From Acidocella sp. (lineage in GTDB: Bacteria > Pseudomonadota > Alphaproteobacteria > Acetobacterales > Acetobacteraceae), in contig JAQNCU010000029.1 of assembly GCA_029077775.1 (NCBI GenBank), positions 1-14,927 on the forward strand: a stretch of 14,927 nucleotides of DNA, written 5' to 3'. This document shows, in pieces, positions 6,191 through 14,246 of the stretch. The translations under genes and the position numbers were made by a program. Numbering within the stretch: position 1 is the first letter of the stretch; each line of letters starts with the position of its first letter. The notes under the pieces are model-generated. The model made no database searches and had not been told where the DNA came from. It was given only the letters and a program-made list of their open reading frames with translations.

Positions 6191-8782
6191 GTGAGCGAAG
6201 ATGAAAGGCCACGGCCACGGCGGCGCGCCGTAACATGGGCAATCATGCTGGCGGTATTGGTCGGGGTGCCTGTGCTGGTGCTCGGCGTGATCATCCTGCG
6301 GTTCAACCCGGATGCCTACGCCCCCGCGCTGGTCGCGGCGGTACACCGGGCGACCGGGCGGGTTTTGACCATAAACGGGCCGATCCACGTGGCGTTCTCG
6401 CTGACACCGACGATCGAGGCGGATGATATCACCCTTTCGAACCCGCCGGGCTTCGCGGATGCGAACCTGATGAGCCTGGCGCGGGTGAAGGCGCGCGTGG
6501 CGCTGCTGCCGTTGCTGTCGCACCGGGTGGATATCTCGGCGCTGGTCCTGGAAGACCCGCGAATTTATCTGGAGCGTAATGCAGCCGGGGTGGCGGATTG
6601 GGATTTATCGGGCCGGCACCCGGCTGATATAGCCGGTCACGGCACGGCAGGCGGCGCCAGGCCCGCTTCGGGCTATAAAGTGGCGCTGGCGCAGGTGGAC
6701 ATTCACAATGCGGCGGTGATGATCCGGGGCACCAAAGCGGGGCCGGGGATCAGCCTGACGCTGCCGAGCCTGACCGGCACGGCGGCGTCTTTCATCGCAC
6801 CTTTGCACATCACGGCGCAGGCGCTGCTGGGCAGCGCGCCGGTTGGCCTGACCGGCGTGGTCGGGCCGATCTCCCGCCTGACCACGGCGGATGGCGCGCC
6901 ATGGCCGGTTGATCTCACGCTCACGCTGGGCGGGGCACAGGCGGTGTTGCACGGTGTAATCGCGCATCCGCGCAGCGCCAACGGCTATGATTTCACATTA
7001 GGATTGACCATTCCGGCACTTGAGACGCTGGCCGCCAGCCTGCCGGGGGTGTGGCAGGGCGGCATTACGGTGCCGCCCATCCATAATATTTCGGCGCAGG
7101 CGCGCATTATGGACCAGGAGTCCACGATCCCGGCGGTGGATGGCCTGTCAGTGAAGGCGGGCGCGTCTGGCCTGTCAGTCTGGCGCCCCGGCCTGGCGCT
7201 GACGGGGCTGGATGTTGAGATGGCATCGCTCGACCAGCCTGTGCGCATAACAGCCACGGGCAGCCAGAATGGCATGGCGCTGAGCCTGAATGGAACCCTC
7301 GGGCCGCCACAGGCTTTGTTCAACCCAATGCTGCTGCCTGCCACCATGCCGCCGCAAGGCAGCTATCCGGTGGCCATCCAGGCGCAGGCAGGGGCGGCGA
7401 GCCTGGTGGTGAAAGGCGCGATCGCGACCCCCGCGGCGCTGGCAGGCGTGGCGATTGGCGTGACAGCCAACATCCCCGACCTCGCGGGCTTAAGCCCGCT
7501 TGCCGGCATGGCGCTGCCCGCATGGACGCATGTGAGCGTTCAGACCACGATGGTGGACCCAGGCGGGCTGGGTCTGCGCGCGGCGATAGGCTTTCAGGAT
7601 CTGGCGATAAGCCTGGACAATGCCGCGTTTGGCGGCGATGTGAGCCTTTATTTTGGCGCGCATCCGCGTTTGCAAGCGGCGATCAGGGTTTCAAACCTGG
7701 ATGTGGATGCGCTGCGCGCCGCCATGCCGGCCGCCACACCAATGCCTCCGGCAACCGCCACGCCAACGCAGCCAACCACAGCATGGCCCGATTGGGTGCT
7801 GCCGGTGGGGCTGATGCGAACGGCGAGTGCCGATATCCAGATGGCGGCGGACCGTGTGGTCTGGGATAAAGCCGTTTACACTGCCCTGCAGGGCCATGCG
7901 GTGCTGGGCGGCGGGGTGTTGAGCCTGAACCCACTGACCGGCGAATTACCGGGCGGGAGCATCAACGCCACCGGCGTGATAAATGCGAGCCAAAGCCCCG
8001 CGGCTGAGAGCGTGCAGATAAAAGCCCCAGCCTTGGCGATGGCGCCGTTTTTGCGGGCACTCGGCCTGCCCGGCGCGGCGGAGGGGATTGTGCAGGCGCA
8101 ATTATCAGCCACCAGCACAGGCGATGACCTGCCGGATATGGCGGCGCATCTGGGCGGGCAACTCGGCCTGGCCAGCGTGAACGATGTGGTGGATGCCCGC
8201 GTGATGAACCAGATGTTCGGGGCGATGGTGCGCGCTGTCGGCCTGCCATCTAGCCTGGTGAACGGCCAGGGGCCTGTGGCCGTGCGCTGCCTGGGTGTGC
8301 GCGTGGATGCCACCAACGGGGTGGGGACAATCCGCGCGCTGACGCTGGATTCCAACCGTTTGCTGGTGCAGGGCGGCGGCAGCCTGGATTTCGCAAATCA
8401 GACGCTCGATGTGGTGCTGTCACCCCAATTCAGCCTGGCGGGTAGCCAGCTTGGCGTGCCCGTGCGGCTAACCGGCGCCTGGAACGACCCCTCATCCGGG
8501 CTGGCCCCGGCACGTGCGGTGGCCGCCGCGGCCAAAGCGGCGGTCGGGTTGCCGGTTGGCGTGACGGATAAGGTTCTGGGCGGCAACAGCGTGCTGGGGC
8601 AGATCGCCGGGTCGCTCGGGATCGGCCCGCAGGCGGATGTCTGCCCGGCGGCGCTCAGCCTGGGGCGGCTCGGCCAGCCCGGGCCAGCCGCGCCCAAGCC
8701 CGCCAGCAGCACGAATACCGTACCCGGAACCGGCACCGCCAAGGGGCCGCAGAATTTGTTGAACGCATTGTTCGGCAAATAA
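6191..8782 (+). CDS. AsmA-family envelope protein
   Basis: Large inner-membrane-anchored protein of 863 aa, related to E. coli AsmA, a family linked to outer-membrane lipid homeostasis and now seen as bridge-like lipid transport proteins. Seen: a basic cytoplasmic N-terminus (RPRPRRR), one transmembrane helix at about 15-36, then a long beta-rich periplasmic part. The N-terminal AsmA domain has FNPDAYAPALV, IEADDITLSNPPGF and LVLEDPRIYLERN. The C-terminal AsmA domain covers about 660-800, with NQMFGAMVRAVGLP and LLVQGGGSLDFANQTLDVVL. A Pro/Thr/Ala-rich linker lies at about 512-535. The start is the GTG at 6191, chosen because it places basic residues before the helix; no strong RBS is visible. 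A 9-codon ORF (6165-6194) overlaps this start as GTGA. The ATP12 gene follows 1 nt after the stop. The exact substrate is unknown. Confidence 0.9.
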   Translation: MSEDERPRPRRRAVTWAIMLAVLVGVPVLVLGVIILRFNPDAYAPALVAAVHRATGRVLTINGPIHVAFSLTPTIEADDITLSNPPGFADANLMSLARVKARVALLPLLSHRVDISALVLEDPRIYLERNAAGVADWDLSGRHPADIAGHGTAGGARPASGYKVALAQVDIHNAAVMIRGTKAGPGISLTLPSLTGTAASFIAPLHITAQALLGSAPVGLTGVVGPISRLTTADGAPWPVDLTLTLGGAQAVLHGVIAHPRSANGYDFTLGLTIPALETLAASLPGVWQGGITVPPIHNISAQARIMDQESTIPAVDGLSVKAGASGLSVWRPGLALTGLDVEMASLDQPVRITATGSQNGMALSLNGTLGPPQALFNPMLLPATMPPQGSYPVAIQAQAGAASLVVKGAIATPAALAGVAIGVTANIPDLAGLSPLAGMALPAWTHVSVQTTMVDPGGLGLRAAIGFQDLAISLDNAAFGGDVSLYFGAHPRLQAAIRVSNLDVDALRAAMPAATPMPPATATPTQPTTAWPDWVLPVGLMRTASADIQMAADRVVWDKAVYTALQGHAVLGGGVLSLNPLTGELPGGSINATGVINASQSPAAESVQIKAPALAMAPFLRALGLPGAAEGIVQAQLSATSTGDDLPDMAAHLGGQLGLASVNDVVDARVMNQMFGAMVRAVGLPSSLVNGQGPVAVRCLGVRVDATNGVGTIRALTLDSNRLLVQGGGSLDFANQTLDVVLSPQFSLAGSQLGVPVRLTGAWNDPSSGLAPARAVAAAAKAAVGLPVGVTDKVLGGNSVLGQIAGSLGIGPQADVCPAALSLGRLGQPGPAAPKPASSTNTVPGTGTAKGPQNLLNALFGK

Positions 8783-8783
8783 A

Positions 8784-9473
8784 TTGGAGCGGGTGTGGCA
8801 CGCGGTAACCACGGCCACCGTCGAAGGCGGATACACGGTGTTGCTTGACGGCAAGCCGATGCGGCTGCCAGGCAATACCAGCATTGCTGTGCCCTTCGCG
8901 GCACTGGCATCCGCCATGGCGGCGGAATGGGCGGCGATTTCCGGTCGGTTCACGCCCGATGATGTGCCCCTGACGCAACTGGCCATGACGGCGCAGGGGC
9001 GCGTGCGGCAGGCGCGGGACGAGATCATCACACAGCTTGTCGCCTATGGCCTGAACGACCTGTTATGCTACCGCGCCGCCGATAACCCTGGCCTCGCGGC
9101 GCACGAGGACGCGGCCTGGCAGCCCTGGCTCGACTGGGCGGCGCGTGAACTGGATGTGGTCCTGCGCGTGACCTACGGCGTGACCCCGGTGAGCCAGCCG
9201 GAAGCCGCGGCGGCGGCGTTTGCCGATGCGTTGGCGGGGTATGACGAATACCAACTGGCCGGGCTCGGCGTGATCGTCCCGGCGCTGGGCAGCCTCGTGC
9301 TCGGGCTGGCGGTGGCAAAAGAGGCATTGGGGGCTGAGGAGGCGGTGCAACAGGCGCAATTGGACGAACACTGGCAAGAGGCGCGCTGGGGCCGGGATGA
9401 CGAGGCCGCCAGCCGCCGCGCGCTCGTGTGCCGGGATGTGACGAATGCCGCGCGGTTCATGGCATTATGTTGA
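8784..9473 (+). CDS. ATP12-type F1-ATPase assembly chaperone
   Basis: Protein of 229 aa related to mitochondrial Atp12, which holds the F1 alpha subunit until the catalytic hexamer forms. Bacterial members are found mainly in Alphaproteobacteria. Seen: an N-terminal beta region with GYTVLLDGKPMRLPG; EWAAISGRFTPDDVPLTQLA at about 51-70; NDLLCYRA near residue 95; YGVTPVSQP near 132; and the C-terminal core GSLVLGLAVAKEALGAEEA followed by LDEHWQEARWGRDDEA. These match the family blocks in order. The start is uncertain. A TTG at 8784 begins 1 nt after the AsmA stop, and a GTG at 8793 is in frame but only 3 nt from GGAG. There is no ATG until about residue 27. Translation is probably coupled to the AsmA gene. 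No ATP synthase gene is in the window. Confidence 0.88.
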   Translation: MERVWHAVTTATVEGGYTVLLDGKPMRLPGNTSIAVPFAALASAMAAEWAAISGRFTPDDVPLTQLAMTAQGRVRQARDEIITQLVAYGLNDLLCYRAADNPGLAAHEDAAWQPWLDWAARELDVVLRVTYGVTPVSQPEAAAAAFADALAGYDEYQLAGLGVIVPALGSLVLGLAVAKEALGAEEAVQQAQLDEHWQEARWGRDDEAASRRALVCRDVTNAARFMALC

Positions 9474-9477
9474 TCTG

Positions 9478-9507
9478 TTGGCCGGGCCGCGCAAAACTGC
9501 ATAGACT
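9478..9507 (+). promoter_or_regulatory. Candidate promoter for the aminotransferase gene
   Basis: TTGGCC (9478-9483) and TAGACT (9502-9507) are separated by 18 nt in the 61-nt gap after the ATP12 gene. Each box matches 4 of 6 sigma-70 consensus bases. The predicted start falls about 15-20 nt before the ATG at 9535, close to the AAGGAG RBS (9521-9526), so the leader would be short. Confidence 0.38.
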
Positions 9508-9534
9508 ATTCCCAGCCGATAAGGAGAGCCACCG

Positions 9535-10812
9535 ATGAGCCTGAACGCTGAGCTGATGCGCCGCCGCGATGCCGCCGTGCCGCGCGGTGTGGGCCATGCC
9601 CACCCGGTTTTCACCGCCCATGCGGAGAATGCCGAGCTGTGGGATGTGGAAGGCAAACGCTATATCGATTTCGCGGGTGGCATCGCGGTATTGAACACGG
9701 GCCACAGGCACCCGAAGGTGATGGCGGCGGTGGCCGCCCAGCTTAGCCATTTCACACATACCTGCTTCCAGGTCTCACCCTATGAGAGCTATATCGCGCT
9801 GGCTGAGCGGTTAAACGCGCTGGTGCCGATCGAGGGTCCGGCCAAGACGATATTTTTCACCACCGGGGCCGAGGCGCTGGAGAACGCGGTGAAGATCGCG
9901 CGCGCGGCAACCGGGCGGGCGGGGATCATCACCTTTGCCGGGGGCTATCATGGGCGCACGATGATGACCCTGTCGATGACCGGCAAAACATCGCCCTATA
10001 AAAAGAAATTCGGGCCGATGCCGGCTGAGGTTTACCACGCGCCCTTTCCCCACGCGCCGTTCGGCGTGACGGTGCAGGATTCGCTGCGCGCGATCGACAT
10101 GCTGTTCCGCGCCGACATCGAGCCCGACCGCGTGGCGGCGATCGTGCTGGAGCCTGTGCAGGGCGAAGGCGGGTTTATCCAGGCGCCTGATGAATTGCTG
10201 ATCGCTTTGCGCGCTTTGTGCGACAAGCATGGTATTCTGTTGGTGGTTGATGAGGTGCAAACCGGCTTTGCCCGTACCGGCAAAATGTTCGGGATCGAGC
10301 ATGCCTCGGTCAAACCCGATATTATGACCGTGGCGAAATCCCTCGCCGGCGGGTTTCCGCTCTCGGGCGTGATTGGGCGGGCAGCGATCATGGATGCCGC
10401 CGAGCCGGGCGGGCTGGGCGGCACCTATGCGGGCTCCCCCATTGCCTGTGCGGCGGCACTCGCGGTGCTGGACGTGATCGAGGAGGAGGGGCTGGTCGAG
10501 CGCGCCAACATGATCGGCGCGCGCATGAAAGCCCGGCTGGAGACCATCGCGCGCAAGAACAACGCCATTCCCATCGCCGCCATCCGCGGGCCGGGTGCCA
10601 TGGTGGCGTTCGATGTGGTGAAAACCCGCGGCACCGACGAGCCTGACGCCGAGACCACCAAGCGCGTGCTGAGCATGGCGCGCGAGCACGGGCTGATTTT
10701 ATTGTCCTGCGGGGTTTACGGCAACGCGATCAGGCTGCTGGTGCCGCTGACGGTGAGCGACGAATTGCTCGATGAGGGGTTGGACATGCTGGAGATGGCG
10801 CTGGCGGCTTGA
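9535..10812 (+). CDS. gabT: 4-aminobutyrate aminotransferase (class III, PLP-dependent)
   Basis: Transfers the amino group of 4-aminobutyrate (or a related omega-amino acid) to 2-oxoglutarate, giving succinate semialdehyde and glutamate in the cytoplasm. The product is 425 aa, and key residues fall at E. coli GabT positions. The PLP-binding Asp239 is in VVDEVQTGFARTGKMFG and the Schiff-base Lys268 is in TVAKSLAGGFPLSG. The phosphate-binding TTGAEALENAVKIARA and the aromatic motif AGGYHGRT are present upstream. The ATG is preceded by AAGGAG with 8 nt spacing. No succinate-semialdehyde dehydrogenase (gabD) lies beside it, so the pathway partner must be elsewhere. Close relatives act on 5-aminovalerate or other omega-amines, so the family is certain and the exact substrate is likely but not proven. 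Confidence 0.92.
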   Translation: MSLNAELMRRRDAAVPRGVGHAHPVFTAHAENAELWDVEGKRYIDFAGGIAVLNTGHRHPKVMAAVAAQLSHFTHTCFQVSPYESYIALAERLNALVPIEGPAKTIFFTTGAEALENAVKIARAATGRAGIITFAGGYHGRTMMTLSMTGKTSPYKKKFGPMPAEVYHAPFPHAPFGVTVQDSLRAIDMLFRADIEPDRVAAIVLEPVQGEGGFIQAPDELLIALRALCDKHGILLVVDEVQTGFARTGKMFGIEHASVKPDIMTVAKSLAGGFPLSGVIGRAAIMDAAEPGGLGGTYAGSPIACAAALAVLDVIEEEGLVERANMIGARMKARLETIARKNNAIPIAAIRGPGAMVAFDVVKTRGTDEPDAETTKRVLSMAREHGLILLSCGVYGNAIRLLVPLTVSDELLDEGLDMLEMALAA

Positions 10813-10836
10813 AGCCCAGTGTTCGATAAATCATGA

Positions 10837-11715
10837 TCATGGCGGTCCTGATTGATCGGAAAATGCTCTGCCGCCAGGCGCCGATAAAGACCAGATATGA
10901 GCCACGAAGTCGCTGGCGGTGGCGATGAGGGTGGCGGCGATTTCCGCACCGAGAGCGAGCGAGGGCGCGCGGGGTTCGGGCTTGGGCGCGGTGGCGGATT
11001 GGGTTGGCACCTCGATGGGCAGACCGCGGAAATCCAACGTGCCGAAGCCCGAGACCGGCAGGCCGAACAGGGTTTCGGGCTTTACGGTGGTGGCTGGCGC
11101 TATCCCGGGCAGGCCGCGTAGTGCGGCGGTGAGTGATAAAAGCGGCTCTCCGCCATGGCCGAAGGCGGCGGCGGGTGGCGCGGCCTTCGCGCGCTCCATA
11201 AGGATGCGGGCGATTTTCCAGAGATAAAAAGACGGTATGATATGGCCGGTTTGCTGCCTGATGCCGAGCGTGACCTCGTGGATCACGGCTGCGTTGCCGC
11301 CATGGCCATTGAGGATAATCACGCGGGTGAGGCCCGATTGGTGCAGCCCGGCGATGAGATCGACCAGCACGGCGCGGAAGCTGGCCGGGCTGAGGGCAAG
11401 TCCGCCCGGGATATCACCGAAATAATCCGCCGCACCGAAAGGCAGACAAGGCGCGGTGAAGCAGGGAACACCCCGGGCGCTGACCACCTGCGCGATGCGC
11501 CGGGCGAGGATTTCGGCGGTGAGGTAGTCGCCCATCGGCAGTGCCGGGCCGTGGGATTCCTGGCTGCCGAGCGGCAGCAGAATGACCGGGTCACCCGCGA
11601 GGCGGGCGTGCAAGCCGTCGGCGCTGATATGGCCGAGATGAAAGAAATCTAGCGTGTCCATGAAAGCGTTTTGCCCGCTTGCCTGGACAAGCGCAAAGCG
11701 GTGCGATTTACTCAT
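10837..11715 (-). CDS. Creatininase-family amidohydrolase
   Basis: Metal-dependent hydrolase fold of creatininase and the related hydrolases MftE and ArfB. The ORF encodes 292 aa. Expected metal-binding and catalytic residues are visible: Glu53 and His55 in GSQESHGPALPMGD, Asp63, His138 in ILNGHGGN, and Glu190 in FGHGGEPLLS. It is convergent with gabT (24-nt gap) and divergent from the mannose-1-phosphate guanylyltransferase gene. The start is uncertain. The ATG at 11715 leaves only 22 nt to the neighbour and has no RBS. The ATG at 11661 (MDTLDFFHLG) fits the usual family N-terminus better, but also lacks a clear RBS. The substrate cannot be told: no creatine, mycofactocin or deazaflavin genes lie nearby. 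Confidence 0.85.
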   Translation of the reverse strand: MSKSHRFALVQASGQNAFMDTLDFFHLGHISADGLHARLAGDPVILLPLGSQESHGPALPMGDYLTAEILARRIAQVVSARGVPCFTAPCLPFGAADYFGDIPGGLALSPASFRAVLVDLIAGLHQSGLTRVIILNGHGGNAAVIHEVTLGIRQQTGHIIPSFYLWKIARILMERAKAAPPAAAFGHGGEPLLSLTAALRGLPGIAPATTVKPETLFGLPVSGFGTLDFRGLPIEVPTQSATAPKPEPRAPSLALGAEIAATLIATASDFVAHIWSLSAPGGRAFSDQSGPP

Positions 11716-11737
11716 GACGCTTAATTAAGGATGATCG

Positions 11738-13180
11738 ATGACAAGTCTGGGACCCGGCGATAAAATTATACCCGTTATTCTCTCGGGTGGGTCCGGCACC
11801 AGGCTCTGGCCAGTCTCCCGCAAGAGCTTCCCCAAGCAATTCTGGCCCCTGATCTCTGAGGCTTCGATGCTGGCCGAGACCGCTTTACGCGCCGCCGGGC
11901 CCCGGTTCGCGCCTCCGGTTGTGGTGGCGAACCAGGAGCATCGGTTCATCGTGGCCGAGCAATTGCGTGATGCCGGGGTGAAGGGCGCCCGTGTGTTGCT
12001 GGAACCCGTGGGGCGCAACAGCGCGCCTGCCATCGCCGCCGCCGCCATTCTCGCCGCTGCCACAGATGAGGACGCCGTGCTGTGGGTGATGGCGGCGGAT
12101 TCCGCGATCAGCGACATGGCGGCGTTGCAGGCAGCCATAACCCGTGCCGCGAGCGCCGCGCGGGCTGGGTATTTCGTGACCTTCGGCATGCAGCCGACAG
12201 CACCCGAGACCGGCTATGGTTATATCGCCCAGGGTGAGGCCGTGCCGGGGCTGGAGGGTGTGTTCAAGCTCGACCGGTTTATCGAAAAGCCGGATGCGCC
12301 CACGGCTGAGGCCTTGTTGCGCGACGGTCGGCATTTATGGAACTCCGGCATGTTCATGTTCAGCGCCCGCACGGTGCTGGACGAGATGGCACAGCACGCG
12401 CCGGAGGTGCTGGCCGCCATGCGCGCCGCGATGGCCGCGCGCACCACAGACCTCGATTTCATCCGGCTGGACACCAAAGCCTTCGAGGCTTCGCCCGATA
12501 TCAGCATCGATTACGCCATCGCCGAAAAAACGGCCAAGGCGGTGGTGGTGCCGGCTTCCATCGGCTGGTCCGATGTCGGCTCCTGGTCGGCTTTGGCTGA
12601 GATCGCGCCCAAGGATGGCGATGGTAATTTCGGGGTGGGCGACGTGATCCTGGAGGCCAGCCATAACAGCTATGCACGCTCAGACGGGGCGGTGACGGCG
12701 CTATTGGGGGTGCGCGACCTGGTGGTGGTGACCACCAAGGATGCCGTGCTCGTGGCGCATAAATCCCAGGCGCAGAACGTGAAAAAAATCGTTGACCGGC
12801 TGAAGGTGAAAAAACGGCCCGAGGCAGATACGCACAACCGCATGTACCGGCCCTGGGGGTTTTATGAGAGTTTGATCCAGGGCGACCGGTTCCAGGTCAA
12901 GCGCATCGTGGTGTGGCCGGGGCAGAAATTATCACTGCAAAAGCATTTCCACCGGGCCGAGCACTGGGTGGTGGTGACCGGCTGCGCCGCCGTGACCTGC
13001 GATGACAAGATCACACTGGTGCATGAGAATGAGAGCATCTATCTGCCGCTCGGCTGCATCCACCGGATGGAGAACCCGGGCAAAATCCCACTTACAGTGA
13101 TCGAGGTGCAATCCGGCCCCTATCTGGGCGAGGATGATATCGTGCGGTTCGAGGATACTTACGGGCGCGCGGGGGCGTAG
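11738..13180 (+). CDS. manC: Bifunctional mannose-1-phosphate guanylyltransferase / mannose-6-phosphate isomerase
   Basis: Makes GDP-mannose from mannose-1-phosphate and GTP. The C-terminal domain interconverts fructose-6-phosphate and mannose-6-phosphate. The product is 480 aa, normal for the ManC/AlgA/XanB type. Seen: the nucleotidyltransferase signature LSGGSGTRLWPVSR at about 15-28, FIEKPDAPTAEALL near 181-194, and GWSDVGSWSAL in the middle. The type II isomerase cupin has PWGFYESL, QKHFHRAEHW at 401-410 and LPLGCIHRMENPG. The cupin motif reads H-F-H where the better-known form is H-H-H; the flanking metal ligands are kept. The ATG is supported by AAGGA with 6 nt spacing. It probably supplies GDP-mannose for surface polysaccharide, in line with the gtrA-like gene and the possible glycosylphosphotransferase downstream. 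Confidence 0.95.
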   Translation: MTSLGPGDKIIPVILSGGSGTRLWPVSRKSFPKQFWPLISEASMLAETALRAAGPRFAPPVVVANQEHRFIVAEQLRDAGVKGARVLLEPVGRNSAPAIAAAAILAAATDEDAVLWVMAADSAISDMAALQAAITRAASAARAGYFVTFGMQPTAPETGYGYIAQGEAVPGLEGVFKLDRFIEKPDAPTAEALLRDGRHLWNSGMFMFSARTVLDEMAQHAPEVLAAMRAAMAARTTDLDFIRLDTKAFEASPDISIDYAIAEKTAKAVVVPASIGWSDVGSWSALAEIAPKDGDGNFGVGDVILEASHNSYARSDGAVTALLGVRDLVVVTTKDAVLVAHKSQAQNVKKIVDRLKVKKRPEADTHNRMYRPWGFYESLIQGDRFQVKRIVVWPGQKLSLQKHFHRAEHWVVVTGCAAVTCDDKITLVHENESIYLPLGCIHRMENPGKIPLTVIEVQSGPYLGEDDIVRFEDTYGRAGA

Positions 13181-13201
13181 ACCACTCCGGTTTGCGGCCG
13201 G

Positions 13202-13684
13202 TCAGGCCGCCTTGTCGTGCATCAGCGGCCAGGCGGCGGCAATGGCTTTGACGATATTGTGGTAGCCCGTGCAGCGGCACAGATTACCCTCCAAACCGTG
13301 GCGAATTTCATCCTCGGTCAGCCCCTCGGGGTGGGTCTGCACCAGGTCGATCGCGCTCATGACCATGCCCGGCGTGCAATAGCCGCATTGCAGCGCGTGA
13401 TGTTCGCGGAACATTGCCTGCATCGGGTGCAATGTGCCGTCGGGTCCGGCCAGGCCCTCGATGGTGGTGACCGAAGCGCCATCGGCCTGGACCGCGAGCA
13501 GGCTGCATGATTTGACGGAGGCGCCGTCGATGCTGACGACGCAGGCGCCGCATTGGCTGGTGTCGCAGCCGATATGGGTGCCTGTAAGGCCGAGGGTTTC
13601 CCGCAGGAACTCAACCAGCAGCATCCGGGGCTCCACGCTGCCTGTGATGGCCTTGCCGTTTACCGTCAGGTTGATCGCCGTCAT
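13202..13684 (-). CDS. CoxS-type [2Fe-2S] subunit of a molybdenum hydroxylase
   Basis: Small iron-sulfur subunit of the xanthine dehydrogenase/CO dehydrogenase family, which passes electrons from the molybdenum site. The product is 160 aa. The N-terminal plant-type ferredoxin cluster has Cys40, Cys45, Cys48 (GCDTSQCGAC) and Cys60. The C-terminal helical cluster domain has Cys100, Cys103 (QCGYCTPGM) and Cys136, Cys138 (NLCRCTGYHNI). All eight cluster ligands are present and the length is normal. The ATG at 13684 has only a weak G-rich RBS, preceded by an A/T-rich tract. No large molybdopterin subunit or FAD subunit is adjacent: the gene ends 21 nt from the convergent manC, and the upstream neighbour is divergent. 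Its partner may be encoded elsewhere, for example a CoxL-type or IorB-type aldehyde or N-heterocycle dehydrogenase. Confidence 0.95.
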   Translation of the reverse strand: MTAINLTVNGKAITGSVEPRMLLVEFLRETLGLTGTHIGCDTSQCGACVVSIDGASVKSCSLLAVQADGASVTTIEGLAGPDGTLHPMQAMFREHHALQCGYCTPGMVMSAIDLVQTHPEGLTEDEIRHGLEGNLCRCTGYHNIVKAIAAAWPLMHDKAA

Positions 13685-13764
13685 TCAAAGCCCCCAAAAA
13701 TAAAAAATCGCCGTTTTATCAACGCCGCTTGCGGTACGCCCGCGGCTTCGTTAGCCCGGGGTTT

Positions 13765-14208
13765 ATGGCACGTGGCGGGGTTGCAGAACAAGTTCGAGAC
13801 GCCGCGCGGGCGTTCAAGGCGGGGCTGCGCGGCCGGGCGGACCTGTTGCGCTTTGCCGCGGTCGGCACGATCGGGCTGGGCTGGGATACCGCCACGGTTT
13901 ACGCAACTCGCGGGGCGATCGGGCTGTATGCGGCTGGGTGCGCCGGGTTTTTGGTGGCGGCGAGCGCGAATTGGGCGCTCAACCGGGTATGGACGTTTCG
14001 CGGGCGGGCGCATGATGCCGCGCACCGGCAATGGCTGCGCTTCCTCGCCGCCAGCCTGGTCGGGTTCGTGGTTAATCGCGGCGTGTTCTTCGCGCTGGTG
14101 GCCGAGAGTGCAACGGTGCGCGGGCAGCCGATATGGGGCATCGCCGCGGGCTCGCTCGCAGGGTTGGGGTTCAATTATTTTCTTTCTAAAAGATTGGTGT
14201 TTCGTTAA
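13765..14208 (+). CDS. GtrA-family membrane protein
   Basis: Small integral membrane protein of about 147 aa. The family includes GtrA, proposed to flip polyprenyl-phosphate-linked sugars across the inner membrane for O-antigen or other glycan modification. Seen: a basic N-terminus, then four hydrophobic segments containing LLRFAAVGTIGLGWDT, AGFLVAASANWALNRVWTF, RFLAASLVGFVVNRGVFF and the C-terminal AAGSLAGLGFNYFLSKRLVF. The NRVWTF and FNYFLSKRLVF motifs are typical of the family. The start is not certain. I chose the ATG at 13765; the open frame extends back to a TTG at 13729, and neither has a strong RBS. It is divergent from the CoxS-type gene. The open membrane-protein frame downstream, after a 188-nt structured gap, suggests a glycan role. 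Confidence 0.88.
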   Translation: MARGGVAEQVRDAARAFKAGLRGRADLLRFAAVGTIGLGWDTATVYATRGAIGLYAAGCAGFLVAASANWALNRVWTFRGRAHDAAHRQWLRFLAASLVGFVVNRGVFFALVAESATVRGQPIWGIAAGSLAGLGFNYFLSKRLVFR

Positions 14209-14246
14209 TAAACCTTAAGTGCAACGATTCCGGAGGTGGATAATCT

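Noticed and set aside
6165..6240. Frameshift in the AsmA gene start
   Set aside because: The frame from the GTG at 6191 already has the expected basic leader and membrane anchor, so a broken longer N-terminus is not needed. The upstream ORF is reported separately.
8398..9031. Overlapping minus-strand frames opposite the AsmA-ATP12 junction
   Set aside because: They are shadows of conserved AsmA C-terminal and ATP12 coding sequence, with no RBS or family signature.
9811..10689. 292-codon minus-strand open frame opposite gabT
   Set aside because: The plus strand encodes a full aminotransferase with catalytic residues in place; the antisense translation is rich in His, Arg and Gly without any motif.
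11720..11729. CTTAATTAAG palindrome as an operator
   Set aside because: A 10-bp AT palindrome overlapping the manC RBS is too short to support a regulator site without further copies.
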